Assembly: GCA_902610105.1 (NCBI GenBank)
Contig: CACLUN010000001.1
Location: forward strand, 1-58,299
From: an uncultured Bacteroidota bacterium
GTDB lineage: Bacteria; Bacteroidota; Bacteroidia; Flavobacteriales; Flavobacteriaceae
DNA: 58,299 bases
Direction: 5' to 3'
Below are positions 8,881 through 18,498 of the stretch, piece by piece. The notes beneath the pieces were generated by a model that ran no database searches, was not told the DNA's origin, and saw only the letters and a list, made by a program, of their open reading frames with translations. Numbering within the stretch: position 1 is the first letter of the stretch; each line of letters begins with the position of its first letter. The position numbers and the translations under genes are program-made.

Positions 8881-10062
8881 TTATAATTTTTCAAATATTC
8901 CAGCGGCACCTTGGCCTGTACCAACGCACATAGTGACCATACCATACTTTAATTTTCTTAGCTTCATTTCATCAAATAGTTGAACTGAAAGTTTTGCACC
9001 TGAACAACCTAGGGGATGGCCAAGGGCAATAGCACCTCCATTCACATTAACGATATCTTTCTCCAATTTTAATTCGTTTATAACTGCTATCGATTGTGAA
9101 GCAAAAGCTTCATTAAGCTCAAATAGCTCAATTTCTTTTAATTTCATTCCAACTTGGTCCAAAACCTTTGGAATTGCTCTAACTGGTCCCATGCCCATAA
9201 TTTTGGGGGGAAGACCAGCAACGCTATAACCAATTAATTTGGCAATAGGCTCCACATTTAGTTTTTTTAACATTTTTTCACTTACTATCATGACAAATGC
9301 AGCTCCATCACTCATTTGAGATGAGTTTCCAGCAGTTACAGATCCAGTTGCTGAAAAAACAGGTCTTAATTTTGATAAAACCTGAATACTTGTATCTTTT
9401 CTAGGTCCTTGATCCTCATTAAAAGTCGTTTCTCTTTCCTTCTTTTTTAGATTTTCATCAAGGTAAATTTCTTTCACTTTTATAGGAGCAATCTGTCCAC
9501 TAAATTTTTTTTCTTCTAGTGCTTTGATAGCTTTCTGATGTGATTCATAAGCAAAAAGATCTTGACTTTCTCTCGAAACTTTGTATTCATTTGCAACTTG
9601 TTCAGCAGTTAAACCCATTCCCCAATAATAATCTTCCTTACCGCTGGACACTGTATTATAATTTGGTACAGGTTTAAATCCAGTCATTGGAATATAGCTC
9701 ATACTTTCAACTCCACCAGCAATAATGCAATCTGACATTCCAGATTTGATTTTTGCGGTTGCTATTGCTACAGTTTCCAATCCTGAAGCACAAAACCTGT
9801 TAATTGTGACACCTGGAACATCATCTACTTTAAGTCCCATGAGAGAAATTAGTCTTGCTACATTGAAACCTTGTTCTGCTTCAGGCATAGCATTACCTAC
9901 AATTAAATCATCAATTAATTTTTTATCAAAGTCAGGAATTTGAGAAATCATGTACTCAATAGTTTCTGCAGCCAATTCATCAGGTCTTTTAAACTTAAAA
10001 AAACCTCTTGGTGCTTTACCAACTGCAGTTCTATATGCTTTTATTATATATGCTTCTTTCAT
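8881..10062 (-). CDS. fadA: Acetyl-CoA C-acyltransferase (3-ketoacyl-CoA thiolase)
   Basis: The thiolase performs the last step of beta-oxidation, cleaving 3-ketoacyl-CoA with CoA to acetyl-CoA and a shortened acyl-CoA. The nucleophilic cysteine is C91 in NRFCASGLE. The active-site His is in GGAIALGHPLGCSGA and the second Cys in MCVGTGQGAAG. NEAFA near residue 305 is also diagnostic. The length of 393 residues is standard for the family. It follows the fusion enzyme gene after one base and precedes fadE after two, so the three beta-oxidation enzymes should be made from one transcript. The same gene order occurs in Bacillus fadN-fadA-fadE. Confidence 0.96.
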   Translation of the reverse strand: MKEAYIIKAYRTAVGKAPRGFFKFKRPDELAAETIEYMISQIPDFDKKLIDDLIVGNAMPEAEQGFNVARLISLMGLKVDDVPGVTINRFCASGLETVAIATAKIKSGMSDCIIAGGVESMSYIPMTGFKPVPNYNTVSSGKEDYYWGMGLTAEQVANEYKVSRESQDLFAYESHQKAIKALEEKKFSGQIAPIKVKEIYLDENLKKKERETTFNEDQGPRKDTSIQVLSKLRPVFSATGSVTAGNSSQMSDGAAFVMIVSEKMLKKLNVEPIAKLIGYSVAGLPPKIMGMGPVRAIPKVLDQVGMKLKEIELFELNEAFASQSIAVINELKLEKDIVNVNGGAIALGHPLGCSGAKLSVQLFDEMKLRKLKYGMVTMCVGTGQGAAGIFEKL

Positions 10063-10063
10063 A

Positions 10064-12469
10064 TTAGTTTCTTAGCGGTTTTCCGTTCTTTAACATGTAC
10101 TGAATTCTTTCCAAAGTTTTCCTCTCACCACATAGTGACAAAAAAGCTTCTCTTTCGAGATCTAATAAATATTGTTCGGAAACTCTTGTTGCTTGGGACA
10201 ATTCACCTCCGCATAAAACATTAGCTATTTTATTAGCAATTTTTTTATCATGTTCTGAAATGTAGCCACCAGCCAACATTGAATCAGCTCCAACGTACAT
10301 CATTCCAAGAGCCTGTTTACCTAAAACTTTAATATCAGTCCTTTTTATTGGTTTTGTATAGCCCATTTCATACATATTTAGAGCTGTTTGTTTTGCTATA
10401 GAAATTTGATTTTTTTTATTCATAACCACATGATCTCTTCCTTTAATTAAGTAATCCAAATCAAAACCCTCAAAACCCGATGTTGCAGTTTTAGCCATAC
10501 CAATATTTATGAAATATTGCTGTAATAAATTCACTTCTACATCATTAGGTCTGAACTTATCAGATGCTCTAAGTGCCATTTCTTTAAGTCCACCGCCGCC
10601 AGGAACAAGTCCTACCCCTACTTCAACAAGCCCAATATATGTTTCACTGTACGCTATTAATTTATCGCAATGTAAGCATACCTCACAACCTCCTCCCAAA
10701 GTGTAACCATGAGGAGCACCAATTACAGGAATGGATGAGTATCTTAATTTCATCATGGTATTTTGGAACATTTTCATAAAAAAATTAATTTCATCATATT
10801 CCTGTTCAATTGCAGCAAGAAAAATTACACTAATGTCGGCTCCAGCAGAAAAATGATCGGACTCATTTCCTAAAACTAGTCCTTTAAAATCCTTTTCAGC
10901 TATGTCAATAGACTTATCCAATGCTGTAATTATATTTTGATTTATTGAGTTCATTTTGGATCCAAATTCAAGATTCAAAATATTATCTCCAATATCAATA
11001 AGTCTTGCTTCATTATTAGACCATAATACTTTATTTTCTGGCGAATTTTTTAAAATAATAAAACCATCCTGTCCAGGTACTTTATTAAATGATTTTGACT
11101 TTAGATCATAGTATTCTCTGTATCCATCATTAATTCTGTAGAAAGTATTATTATTTTTTTTAACCATCTCATTTATCCACTTGACAGGTTTTAAATCAAA
11201 TTCTTTCATTAATTTAACCCCTTCTTTTACTCCAATGTAATTCCATATTTCAAATGGGCCATCTTTCCATCCAAATCCTGTCTTTAATGCTGCATCAATA
11301 CTTGTTATATCATCTGAAATTTCAGGAATTCTATTTTGTACATAACCAAACATTCTAGCGAAATTTTCTTTGTAAAATTCGGATGCCTTGTCATTTCCAC
11401 TTATCAGTGTTCTAAATTTTTCATCTCTTTTCCTGCATTTTCTAGCATTTTTTAAAGTTTCATAACTCACTTTTTTTTGATCATTATACTCAAAAGTTTT
11501 TAAATCAAGAGCAAGAATTTTAGACTTGCCATTTTCATCTTTTATTTTTTTATAAAAACCTTGTCCAGTTTTACTTCCAAGCATATTATTATCAAGCATT
11601 CTTTGAAGAAAATCAGGCAATTTAAAAACTTCTCTTAACTCATCATCTTTGCACTTATCATAAACTCCATTTGCTACATGACACATTGTATCCAAACCTG
11701 CAATATCAGCTGTTCTAAATGTGGCTGATTTTGGCCTACCTATTGCAGGACCTGTTAATTTATCAACTTCCTCAACTGAGTATTCACCATTTTTAATTTG
11801 ATGAAAAAGGCTCATAATTCCAAAAATTCCAATTCTATTTCCTATGAATGCTGGGGTGTCTTTTGCTAAAACGGATGTTTTTCCCAAAAATTTTTCCCCG
11901 TATTCTAATAAGAAATTAAGCACTTCTTTATTACAGTCTGGTCCTGGAACTACTTCAAATAAATTCAAATATCTTGGAGGATTGAAAAAATGTGTTATTG
12001 CAAAAGATTTTTTGAAGTCATCGGATCTACCCTCATTCATTAACTTAATAGGAATCCCAGATGTATTTGATGTTACAATTGTACCAGGCCTTCTATGCTT
12101 TTCGACTAAATCAAATATTGATTTTTTAATATCAAGTTTTTCTATAACAACTTCAATTATCCAATCAACTTCATTGATTTTATCAATATCATCTTCAAAA
12201 TTTCCAAGTCTAATTCTTTCAATAAATTTTTTGTTATAAATAGGTGAGGGTCTTGATTTGATACACTTTTGAAACATATCATTAACAATTCTATTTTTTA
12301 CTTTTTTACTATCTAAGCTTAAATTTTGTTTTATTTCATTTTCATTCAGCTCTTTTGGACAAATATCAAGAAGAATAACCTCAACTCCTATATTAGCAAA
12401 ATGGCAGGCTATTCCAGAACCCATTATTCCAGAACCTAAAACAGCAATTTTCGAAATATTTTTAGTCAT
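10064..12469 (-). CDS. fadN: 3-hydroxyacyl-CoA dehydrogenase / enoyl-CoA hydratase fusion (FadN type)
   Basis: This bifunctional beta-oxidation enzyme hydrates trans-2-enoyl-CoA and oxidises the L-3-hydroxyacyl-CoA with NAD. The N-terminal half is the dehydrogenase: NAD loop GSGIMGSGIACHFA at 12-25, HFFNPPRYL near 160, and a helical domain with KTGQGFYK near 300. The C-terminal part is a crotonase domain: SAGADIS near 553, GGGCEV, and VEVGVGLVPGGGG with the catalytic Glu. This order is the reverse of E. coli FadB/FadJ and matches Bacillus FadN (YusL); 801 residues also fits that type. The start ATG shares its A with the marR stop codon (TAATG), suggesting translational coupling. Confidence 0.93.
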   Translation of the reverse strand: MTKNISKIAVLGSGIMGSGIACHFANIGVEVILLDICPKELNENEIKQNLSLDSKKVKNRIVNDMFQKCIKSRPSPIYNKKFIERIRLGNFEDDIDKINEVDWIIEVVIEKLDIKKSIFDLVEKHRRPGTIVTSNTSGIPIKLMNEGRSDDFKKSFAITHFFNPPRYLNLFEVVPGPDCNKEVLNFLLEYGEKFLGKTSVLAKDTPAFIGNRIGIFGIMSLFHQIKNGEYSVEEVDKLTGPAIGRPKSATFRTADIAGLDTMCHVANGVYDKCKDDELREVFKLPDFLQRMLDNNMLGSKTGQGFYKKIKDENGKSKILALDLKTFEYNDQKKVSYETLKNARKCRKRDEKFRTLISGNDKASEFYKENFARMFGYVQNRIPEISDDITSIDAALKTGFGWKDGPFEIWNYIGVKEGVKLMKEFDLKPVKWINEMVKKNNNTFYRINDGYREYYDLKSKSFNKVPGQDGFIILKNSPENKVLWSNNEARLIDIGDNILNLEFGSKMNSINQNIITALDKSIDIAEKDFKGLVLGNESDHFSAGADISVIFLAAIEQEYDEINFFMKMFQNTMMKLRYSSIPVIGAPHGYTLGGGCEVCLHCDKLIAYSETYIGLVEVGVGLVPGGGGLKEMALRASDKFRPNDVEVNLLQQYFINIGMAKTATSGFEGFDLDYLIKGRDHVVMNKKNQISIAKQTALNMYEMGYTKPIKRTDIKVLGKQALGMMYVGADSMLAGGYISEHDKKIANKIANVLCGGELSQATRVSEQYLLDLEREAFLSLCGERKTLERIQYMLKNGKPLRN

Positions 12470-12894
12470 TAGTAAATCTTTTTTTTCTTTATCATTTTAT
12501 TAATCTTCTTCATTACAGATAAAAAAGTATCAATATCTTCTTTACCAATATTTTCATAAACTACTTTGTTGAACCTTAGACCATTTTTTTTTGCAAGATT
12601 TCTTAAATCTTTGCCTTTGTCTGTAAGTTTAATTAAAACACTCCTCTTGTCTTCAGGATTGGCAACTCGATTAATTAGATTTAATTGCTCCATTGATTTA
12701 AGTGTACGAGAGAGACTAGTTGATTCCATACCCATTTTTGGTCCAAGCGAAGTAGATGGTATACCATGATTTGGATTAAGGTTTAAAAGGGCTTGGGCAT
12801 GAGCTAGAGTACCGCCATATTTTTTTGCTTCTTCATTATGCATTTTAGATACAGACTGCCAAGTGTATCTTAAAGAATGTTCTATAAATTTCAT
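12469..12894 (-). CDS. MarR-family transcriptional regulator, probable fad operon regulator
   Basis: This 141-residue winged-helix protein is a likely dimer. The recognition helix lies around SLGPKMGMESTSLSRTLKSME (residues 48-68), and the wing follows in NRVANPEDKRSVLIKLTDKG, where D-x-R is the MarR family wing signature. As the first gene of marR-fadN-fadA-fadE it is the obvious candidate regulator of fatty-acid degradation, presumably relieved by acyl-CoA or free fatty acid (inference from context). A perfect 18-base palindrome sits 25-42 bases upstream of its start and is the likely operator. The stop overlaps the next start by one base. Confidence 0.88.
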   Translation of the reverse strand: MKFIEHSLRYTWQSVSKMHNEEAKKYGGTLAHAQALLNLNPNHGIPSTSLGPKMGMESTSLSRTLKSMEQLNLINRVANPEDKRSVLIKLTDKGKDLRNLAKKNGLRFNKVVYENIGKEDIDTFLSVMKKINKMIKKKKIY

Positions 12895-12918
12895 TGAATT
12901 ATTTAATATACAAAAAAA

Positions 12919-12936
12919 TACTATGCACGCATAGTA
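12919..12936. promoter_or_regulatory. Perfect palindrome upstream of marR, candidate MarR operator
   Basis: TACTATGC-AC-GCATAGTA is an inverted repeat with 8-base arms and a 2-base centre. It lies between the marR start (12894) and the purL stop (12946). The size, symmetry and ATGC/GCAT core are typical of MarR-family operators. It touches the T-tract ending in TTTG that would be the marR -7 region, so binding there would block initiation (inference). Confidence 0.65.
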
Positions 12937-12945
12937 AATATGATT

Positions 12946-15900
12946 TTATTTTAACCAATTATGTGCGTTGATAAACGCATATATCCATGGTGAAATATCA
13001 TGTACTTCCTTAGAATCAGGGTAGTACCCCCAATTCCATGGAAATGTAGATCTTTCAAGATGAGGCATCATAGCTATGTGTCTTCCATCTTTATCCGATA
13101 TTATAGCAGTATCATAATCAGAACCATTTGGATTTATTGGGAATGTGCTTTTTGAATATTTGCCGATGATATTATAATTTTTTTCATTTAAGGGAAGATT
13201 AAATCTTCCTTCGCCGTGTGCAGACCAAATTCCAAGTTCTGAATCTGAAAAGCTTTTAAACATCACTGAGTTATTTTCTTTAATTTTCACACTTGTAAAT
13301 ACACATTCAAACTTATTGGATTCATTAAATTCCATTTTTGGTTTTAGCTTATCGTGGGGGTGTAATAAGCCTAATTCGATAAAAAGCTGACATCCATTAC
13401 ATACACCCAAAGAAAGTGTATCTTTTCTTTTGTAAAAATTTTCTAAACTTCTCTTTGCTTTTTCATTATATAAAAATGATCCTGCCCATCCTTTTGCTGA
13501 TCCCAGAACATCAGAATTTGAAAAACCTCCAACAGCAACTAAAAAATTTATATCATTTAAATTCTCTTTGCCAGAAATAAGGTCTGTCATGTGAACATCC
13601 ACAACCTTAAAACCTGATAAATGCATAGCATATGCCATTTCTCTTTCAGAATTACTTCCTTTATCTCTGATGATGGCAGCCTTAATTTTTTTAGTTGTTT
13701 TGAAGCTAAAATTTGGTTTAAACCATCTAGGGAATTTAAAGCTCAATTTTGAGGAAATGTTATCAAACCTTTCTTTGGCTTTACTTTTTTCAGTCTGTAA
13801 TTGATCAAATAAATATGATTTATTAAACCAAATTTTTCTGTAGCAATCAATATCTAACTTTAGATTAAAATTATCTTTTTTGATATTCAGGAAATTACCT
13901 TTTTCACAACTTCCTAATTTGTAGAAGCTTATGTTTTTTGATTTTAGGAGGTTTTCAATTTTTTTATCAGCTTTAATAATTAATCCATGGTTTTCACTGA
14001 ACAAAACTTTAACAACATCTTGTTCTTTTATTTGTGATAAATCAATATTTAACCCAATATTATCACTAACAAAACACATTTCAAGTAAGCAGGTAATCAT
14101 ACCACCTGAACTAATATCATGACCAGATTCAATCAAACCATTTTTTATTGCTTTTTGTATTGAATTAAAAATTTTTTTAAACTTTTTTGCTGATAAAATA
14201 TCATTTGATTTCTCTCCAATTTTATTAAATGCTTGAAATAGCGCAGATCCTCCAAGTTCATATTGACATGAGGACATATTTATGTAATATATATTTGATT
14301 TATTGTAACTTAAATAAGGTTCAATTGTTTTTCTGAGATCATTTGTATGACCTGTGGCTGATATAATCACAGTACCTGGAGCAATAACTTCTTTTTTCGG
14401 ATATTTCTGCTTCATTGAAAGTGAGTCTTTACCTGTTGGTACATTTATACCTAGATCGATGCAAAAATCTGAACATGCTTTTACAGCTTCATAAAGTCTA
14501 GAATTTTCACCCTCATTATTTGCCGGCCACATCCAATTGGCAGAGAGAGAAATTGAGCTCAATTCATTTTTCAAAGGTGACCAAATAATATTTGTTAAAG
14601 CTTCACCTATTGAGTTTCTTGAGCCACTTCCTGAATCAATTAAACTAGTTAATGGAGAGTGTCCAATTGATGTTGCAACTCCATCCATCGAGTTAAAATC
14701 TAGAGCCATAACCCCGCAATTATTTAATGGAAGTTGTAGCGGACCAGTACACTGTTGCATAGCAACTTTTCCAGTTACACATCTATCAACTTTATTAGTT
14801 AACCAATCTTTACAAGCAACAGATTCTAAATTTAATATCTTGACAATATATTCTTCGATTAAACTTTCGTCGTATTTAAAATTACTATATCTAAATTTTA
14901 ACTTTTTATCATACAACATTGTTTTTGGTGAGTTGCCAAAAAAATCTGATAATTTAAGATCAATAACTTTTCTTTTGTTTTTTGATGAATGAACAAGAAA
15001 CCTCGAGTTTTCTTTGACTTCTCCAACAACGTATATTGGTGCGTTTTCTCTCTGGCAGATTTCTTCGATTTTTTTTAAGTCATTCGGACTAATTATTAAA
15101 CCCATTCTTTCTTGGGATTCATTTCCAATTATTTCTTTGGCAGAAAGAGTTGAGTCTCCAATTGGTAAGTCATCAACGTTTAATACACCTCCCGTTTCTT
15201 CAACTAATTCAGAAATACAATTTAAATGACCACCTGCGCCATGGTCATGTATAGATTTTATAAAGTTATTACTTGATTCGACAACTGATCTGATTGCATT
15301 CGAAACCCTTTTCTGCATCTCAGGATTTGATCTTTGAACTGCATTAAGCTCAATTCCTGAGCTATATTTTCCAGTATCAGTGGATGATACAGCAGCACCA
15401 CCCATACCAATTCTATAATTATCACCACCAATTACAATAATCAGATCACCTTCTTTTATCTTTAGTTTTTTTGAGTGTTTTGAATTAGCAAAACCTATCC
15501 CTCCTGCTAGCATGATTACTTTATCAAATCCAAGTAATCTATCATTTTCATTATGTTCAAATGTCAAAAGTGAACCAGAAATAAGTGGCTGACCAAATTT
15601 ATTTCCAAAATCGGATGCACCATTGGATGCTTTAATTAAAATTTCTTTTGGTTTTTGATAAAGCCAATTTCTATCGTTAAAACCAATTGATTGATTTTCA
15701 AACCTCGGATAAGGTGTCATGTAAACAGCTGTTCCAGCTAATGGTAAAGATCCTTGACCTCCAGCTAATCTGTCCCTAATTTCTCCTCCTGATCCAGTAG
15801 CAGCACCGCTAAAAGGTTCCACTGTGGTTGGAAAATTATGAGTTTCTGCTTTAAGTGATATTACTGTGTTTAAATCAGTTTCTTGATATACAGAAGGTTT

Positions 15901-16581
15901 GTGACCAAATTTAGGTGCAAACTGTTTTACGAGTGGTCCATCTATAAATGCAACATTATCTTTGTAAGCAGATACAACTTGATTTGGATTTTTTTTTGTT
16001 GTTTTTTTTATTAGCTCAAATAGTGACTCAGACATTTGGTTATTATCAATTACAAAAGTTCCATTAAAGATTTTATGTCTGCAATGCTCAGAGTTGACTT
16101 GCGAAAATCCAAAAACCTCAGAGTCAGTTAATTTTCTACTTATCTTTTTTGAAAGATTTTCTAAGTAATCTACTTCTTCTTTACTTAATGCTAAACCTTC
16201 ATCTTCATTATATTTTTTAATATCAATAATTTCTTTTATTTCATCAGGCTTAATATTTATATTAAAAATTTCTTGATTTAAATTTTCATAAAGTTGGCTT
16301 GTCATGCTGTCGTAAGTAATATCCTTACACTCAGGGAAAAATTTCTCAATCCTAATAATTTTATCAATTCCCATATTTTGTGTAATCTCTACAGCATTAG
16401 TCGACCAAGGTGTTACCATGGTTTTTCGAGGACCTATAAAATTTTGATTGATAGTTTTTTTATCTAAATATTCAGAATTTGAAAATAGCCAGGTGAGTTT
16501 TTCAATATCATTTTTTTTTAGCTTGACTGTAGTGTGTACAGCAAAAATCTCAGAGTTTATAGATTTAAAAAATGATACCAT
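12946..16581 (-). CDS. purL: Phosphoribosylformylglycinamidine synthase, single-chain large type
   Basis: PurL makes FGAM from FGAR, ATP and glutamine in purine synthesis. At 1211 residues it is the fused type, with synthase and glutaminase in one chain (no separate PurQ/PurS needed). Synthase motifs include GFSQVNSEHCRHKIFNG near 158, KAETHNFPTTVEPFSGAATGSGG near 255 and SIHDHGAGGHLNC near 420. The C-terminal class I glutaminase has the nucleophile in LGVCNGCQLF near 1065, WSAHGEGRF, and MMPHLERS with the catalytic His-x-Glu. The gene stands alone, with its own -7 box upstream and marR's palindrome just past its stop. Confidence 0.97.
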   Translation of the reverse strand: MVSFFKSINSEIFAVHTTVKLKKNDIEKLTWLFSNSEYLDKKTINQNFIGPRKTMVTPWSTNAVEITQNMGIDKIIRIEKFFPECKDITYDSMTSQLYENLNQEIFNINIKPDEIKEIIDIKKYNEDEGLALSKEEVDYLENLSKKISRKLTDSEVFGFSQVNSEHCRHKIFNGTFVIDNNQMSESLFELIKKTTKKNPNQVVSAYKDNVAFIDGPLVKQFAPKFGHKPSVYQETDLNTVISLKAETHNFPTTVEPFSGAATGSGGEIRDRLAGGQGSLPLAGTAVYMTPYPRFENQSIGFNDRNWLYQKPKEILIKASNGASDFGNKFGQPLISGSLLTFEHNENDRLLGFDKVIMLAGGIGFANSKHSKKLKIKEGDLIIVIGGDNYRIGMGGAAVSSTDTGKYSSGIELNAVQRSNPEMQKRVSNAIRSVVESSNNFIKSIHDHGAGGHLNCISELVEETGGVLNVDDLPIGDSTLSAKEIIGNESQERMGLIISPNDLKKIEEICQRENAPIYVVGEVKENSRFLVHSSKNKRKVIDLKLSDFFGNSPKTMLYDKKLKFRYSNFKYDESLIEEYIVKILNLESVACKDWLTNKVDRCVTGKVAMQQCTGPLQLPLNNCGVMALDFNSMDGVATSIGHSPLTSLIDSGSGSRNSIGEALTNIIWSPLKNELSSISLSANWMWPANNEGENSRLYEAVKACSDFCIDLGINVPTGKDSLSMKQKYPKKEVIAPGTVIISATGHTNDLRKTIEPYLSYNKSNIYYINMSSCQYELGGSALFQAFNKIGEKSNDILSAKKFKKIFNSIQKAIKNGLIESGHDISSGGMITCLLEMCFVSDNIGLNIDLSQIKEQDVVKVLFSENHGLIIKADKKIENLLKSKNISFYKLGSCEKGNFLNIKKDNFNLKLDIDCYRKIWFNKSYLFDQLQTEKSKAKERFDNISSKLSFKFPRWFKPNFSFKTTKKIKAAIIRDKGSNSEREMAYAMHLSGFKVVDVHMTDLISGKENLNDINFLVAVGGFSNSDVLGSAKGWAGSFLYNEKAKRSLENFYKRKDTLSLGVCNGCQLFIELGLLHPHDKLKPKMEFNESNKFECVFTSVKIKENNSVMFKSFSDSELGIWSAHGEGRFNLPLNEKNYNIIGKYSKSTFPINPNGSDYDTAIISDKDGRHIAMMPHLERSTFPWNWGYYPDSKEVHDISPWIYAFINAHNWLK

Positions 16582-16592
16582 TGCTACAAATC

Positions 16593-16600
16593 CAAATTTA
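16593..16600 (-). promoter_or_regulatory. Candidate -7 box (TAAATTTG) for purL
   Basis: Read on the minus strand this is TAAATTTG, an exact TAnnTTTG match, 11 bases upstream of the purL ATG. No matching -33 TTTG is seen at the standard distance. Confidence 0.45.
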
Positions 16601-16674
16601 GATTAAAAAATTCTAGAAAGTAGTTTATTATTGTTATTGTTTTTAACCTTTTAAAGAATTTATCAACAAAACCC

Positions 16675-18498
16675 TTACTTGAAAGATTGAAGGGCTATCA
16701 ATTTTTTATAGTAACTATCATTTTTAATAAGTTCATCGTGGCTTCCTTGCTCTACAATTTCACCTTTATCTAAAACAATAATTTTGTTTGCATTTTGTAT
16801 TGTTGACAATCTGTGAGCAATAACAATAGATGTTTTATTAATCATTAATTTATCAATTGCTTTCTGTACCAATTTTTCAGACTTTGAGTCTAGAGATGAA
16901 GTTGCCTCATCAAGAATTAATATTGGAGAATTTGAGTAAACTGCTCTTGCAATAGCTACTCTTTGTTTTTGTCCACCTGAAAGATTTGAACCATTGTCAC
17001 CCACATTATGATCAACTTGATCGTCAAGTTCATTAATAAACTCCTCAGCATTAGCAATGCTTATAGACTCAGAAAGTTTTTCTTGTATATTTCCTTTCTG
17101 ATCGCCAAGTAGAATATTTTCCTTAATTGAGGTATTAAATAGTATTGAGTCCTGGCTTACTATGCCAATCAATGATCTAATTTTTAATCTTGATAAGTTA
17201 TTAATATCAATATCATCAATCAAAATTTTTCCTGATATTTTGTCAAAAAATCTTGGGATTAAATTAACTAATGTCGATTTTCCACTCCCTGATGAACCGA
17301 CAATTGCAACCATTTCGCCTTTGTTTACTTTAAGTGAGATATTATTTAGAACAGTTGCATTTTCATATTTAAAACTTACATTTTTAAATTCAATACATTT
17401 TTCAAATGAATCTAAGTTTTCTTTATTAGAATCATCAAAGAACTCACTTTTTGAATCAATTATTTCAAAAACTCTCTCAGCAGCTGCATTACCCTTTTTT
17501 AATGAATAAAAAGCTTTACTTATTGATTTGGCAGGTGTTAAAACACCATAAGCTAAGCCCATGTATGTAATAAAAGCTGCAGGTTTAAGTTCCATATCAA
17601 TTAAGACTAATTGACCACCGTACCAAAGCAATACACCAATTACAAGAATTCCTAAAAACTCACTCAGGGGTGCTGCAATGTTTTGTCGGTTTATTAATTT
17701 ATTTGAAAAACTTAAAAAATTAGTATTTGTTTTATCAAACTTATTTTTAAAAAAACTTTCAGCTAAAAAACTTTTGATAATTTTTATTCCATTTATAGTT
17801 TCTTCAGTTATAGATGTAAGCTCGGCTTGTTCTCTTTGAACAAGTAATGATTTTCTTTTTAATGTCTTTCCAATAAAAGATATTATGAAACCAGAAACAG
17901 GAATAAAAACTATAACAAAAAGAGTTAGTTTATAGCTTATTATGAACATTGCCCCAATTGTGAAAGCAATGGTCAATGGATCTCTGATGAATATTTCAAT
18001 TATTGATAAAAATGAATTTTGTACTTCAATTACGTCAGATGACATTCTAGATATTAGATCTCCTTTTTTATTTTTTGAAAAATAACTTAGTGGTAGAGTT
18101 ATAATTTTTTCAAAAATATTTTTTTTTAGATTTTTAATGACTCCATTTCTAATTAATGTAGAAAAGAATAAAGCAAAATAATTTGAAATATTTTTTAAGA
18201 AAAATAAAATAATTACAACACCAACCACAAAAAGGATAGCTTTTTGATTATCATCTGCAGCAAAACTACTTACCTGAAAATTGAGCCAATTTTCAACAAA
18301 CTCACCTAGATTGTTAGATAATTCAAGTTTAGGTTTTTCTCTAATATCATTGACGCCATTAAATAAAACTTCAAGCATTGGCATAAGTGATAGAAATGCA
18401 ATTGCACTAAAAAGTGCATAAAAAACGCTAAAAATAATATTTAGTAAAAAATATTTTTTGAAAGTGAAAACATAATTTAAAACTCTTTTAAAATACAT
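16675..18498 (-). CDS. ABC exporter, MsbA-like (fused membrane and ATPase domains)
   Basis: This 607-residue half-transporter has an N-terminal domain of about six membrane helices (roughly residues 15-320) and a C-terminal ATPase. Visible ATPase motifs are Walker A VGSSGSGKST, the Q-loop in GIVSQDSILF, signature LSGGQKQRVAIARA, Walker B ILILDEATSSLD and the H-loop IVIAHRLSTI. In this phylum such proteins are usually assigned to flipping lipid A core or other lipids across the inner membrane. Its place after glycosyltransferase and phosphohexomutase genes, with no gap to the latter, supports an envelope-lipid role, but the substrate is not proven. Confidence 0.9.
   Translation of the reverse strand: MYFKRVLNYVFTFKKYFLLNIIFSVFYALFSAIAFLSLMPMLEVLFNGVNDIREKPKLELSNNLGEFVENWLNFQVSSFAADDNQKAILFVVGVVIILFFLKNISNYFALFFSTLIRNGVIKNLKKNIFEKIITLPLSYFSKNKKGDLISRMSSDVIEVQNSFLSIIEIFIRDPLTIAFTIGAMFIISYKLTLFVIVFIPVSGFIISFIGKTLKRKSLLVQREQAELTSITEETINGIKIIKSFLAESFFKNKFDKTNTNFLSFSNKLINRQNIAAPLSEFLGILVIGVLLWYGGQLVLIDMELKPAAFITYMGLAYGVLTPAKSISKAFYSLKKGNAAAERVFEIIDSKSEFFDDSNKENLDSFEKCIEFKNVSFKYENATVLNNISLKVNKGEMVAIVGSSGSGKSTLVNLIPRFFDKISGKILIDDIDINNLSRLKIRSLIGIVSQDSILFNTSIKENILLGDQKGNIQEKLSESISIANAEEFINELDDQVDHNVGDNGSNLSGGQKQRVAIARAVYSNSPILILDEATSSLDSKSEKLVQKAIDKLMINKTSIVIAHRLSTIQNANKIIVLDKGEIVEQGSHDELIKNDSYYKKLIALQSFK

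Noticed and set aside
11844..12239. 131-codon open frame on the plus strand
   Set aside because: It is a shadow of the fadN reading frame on the opposite strand, with no independent evidence.
14537..14992. 151-codon open frame on the plus strand
   Set aside because: It lies entirely antisense within purL, whose frame is fully supported by family motifs; the translation has no recognisable domain.
17162..17509. 115-codon open frame on the plus strand
   Set aside because: It is antisense to the ATPase domain of the MsbA-like gene; a shadow frame.
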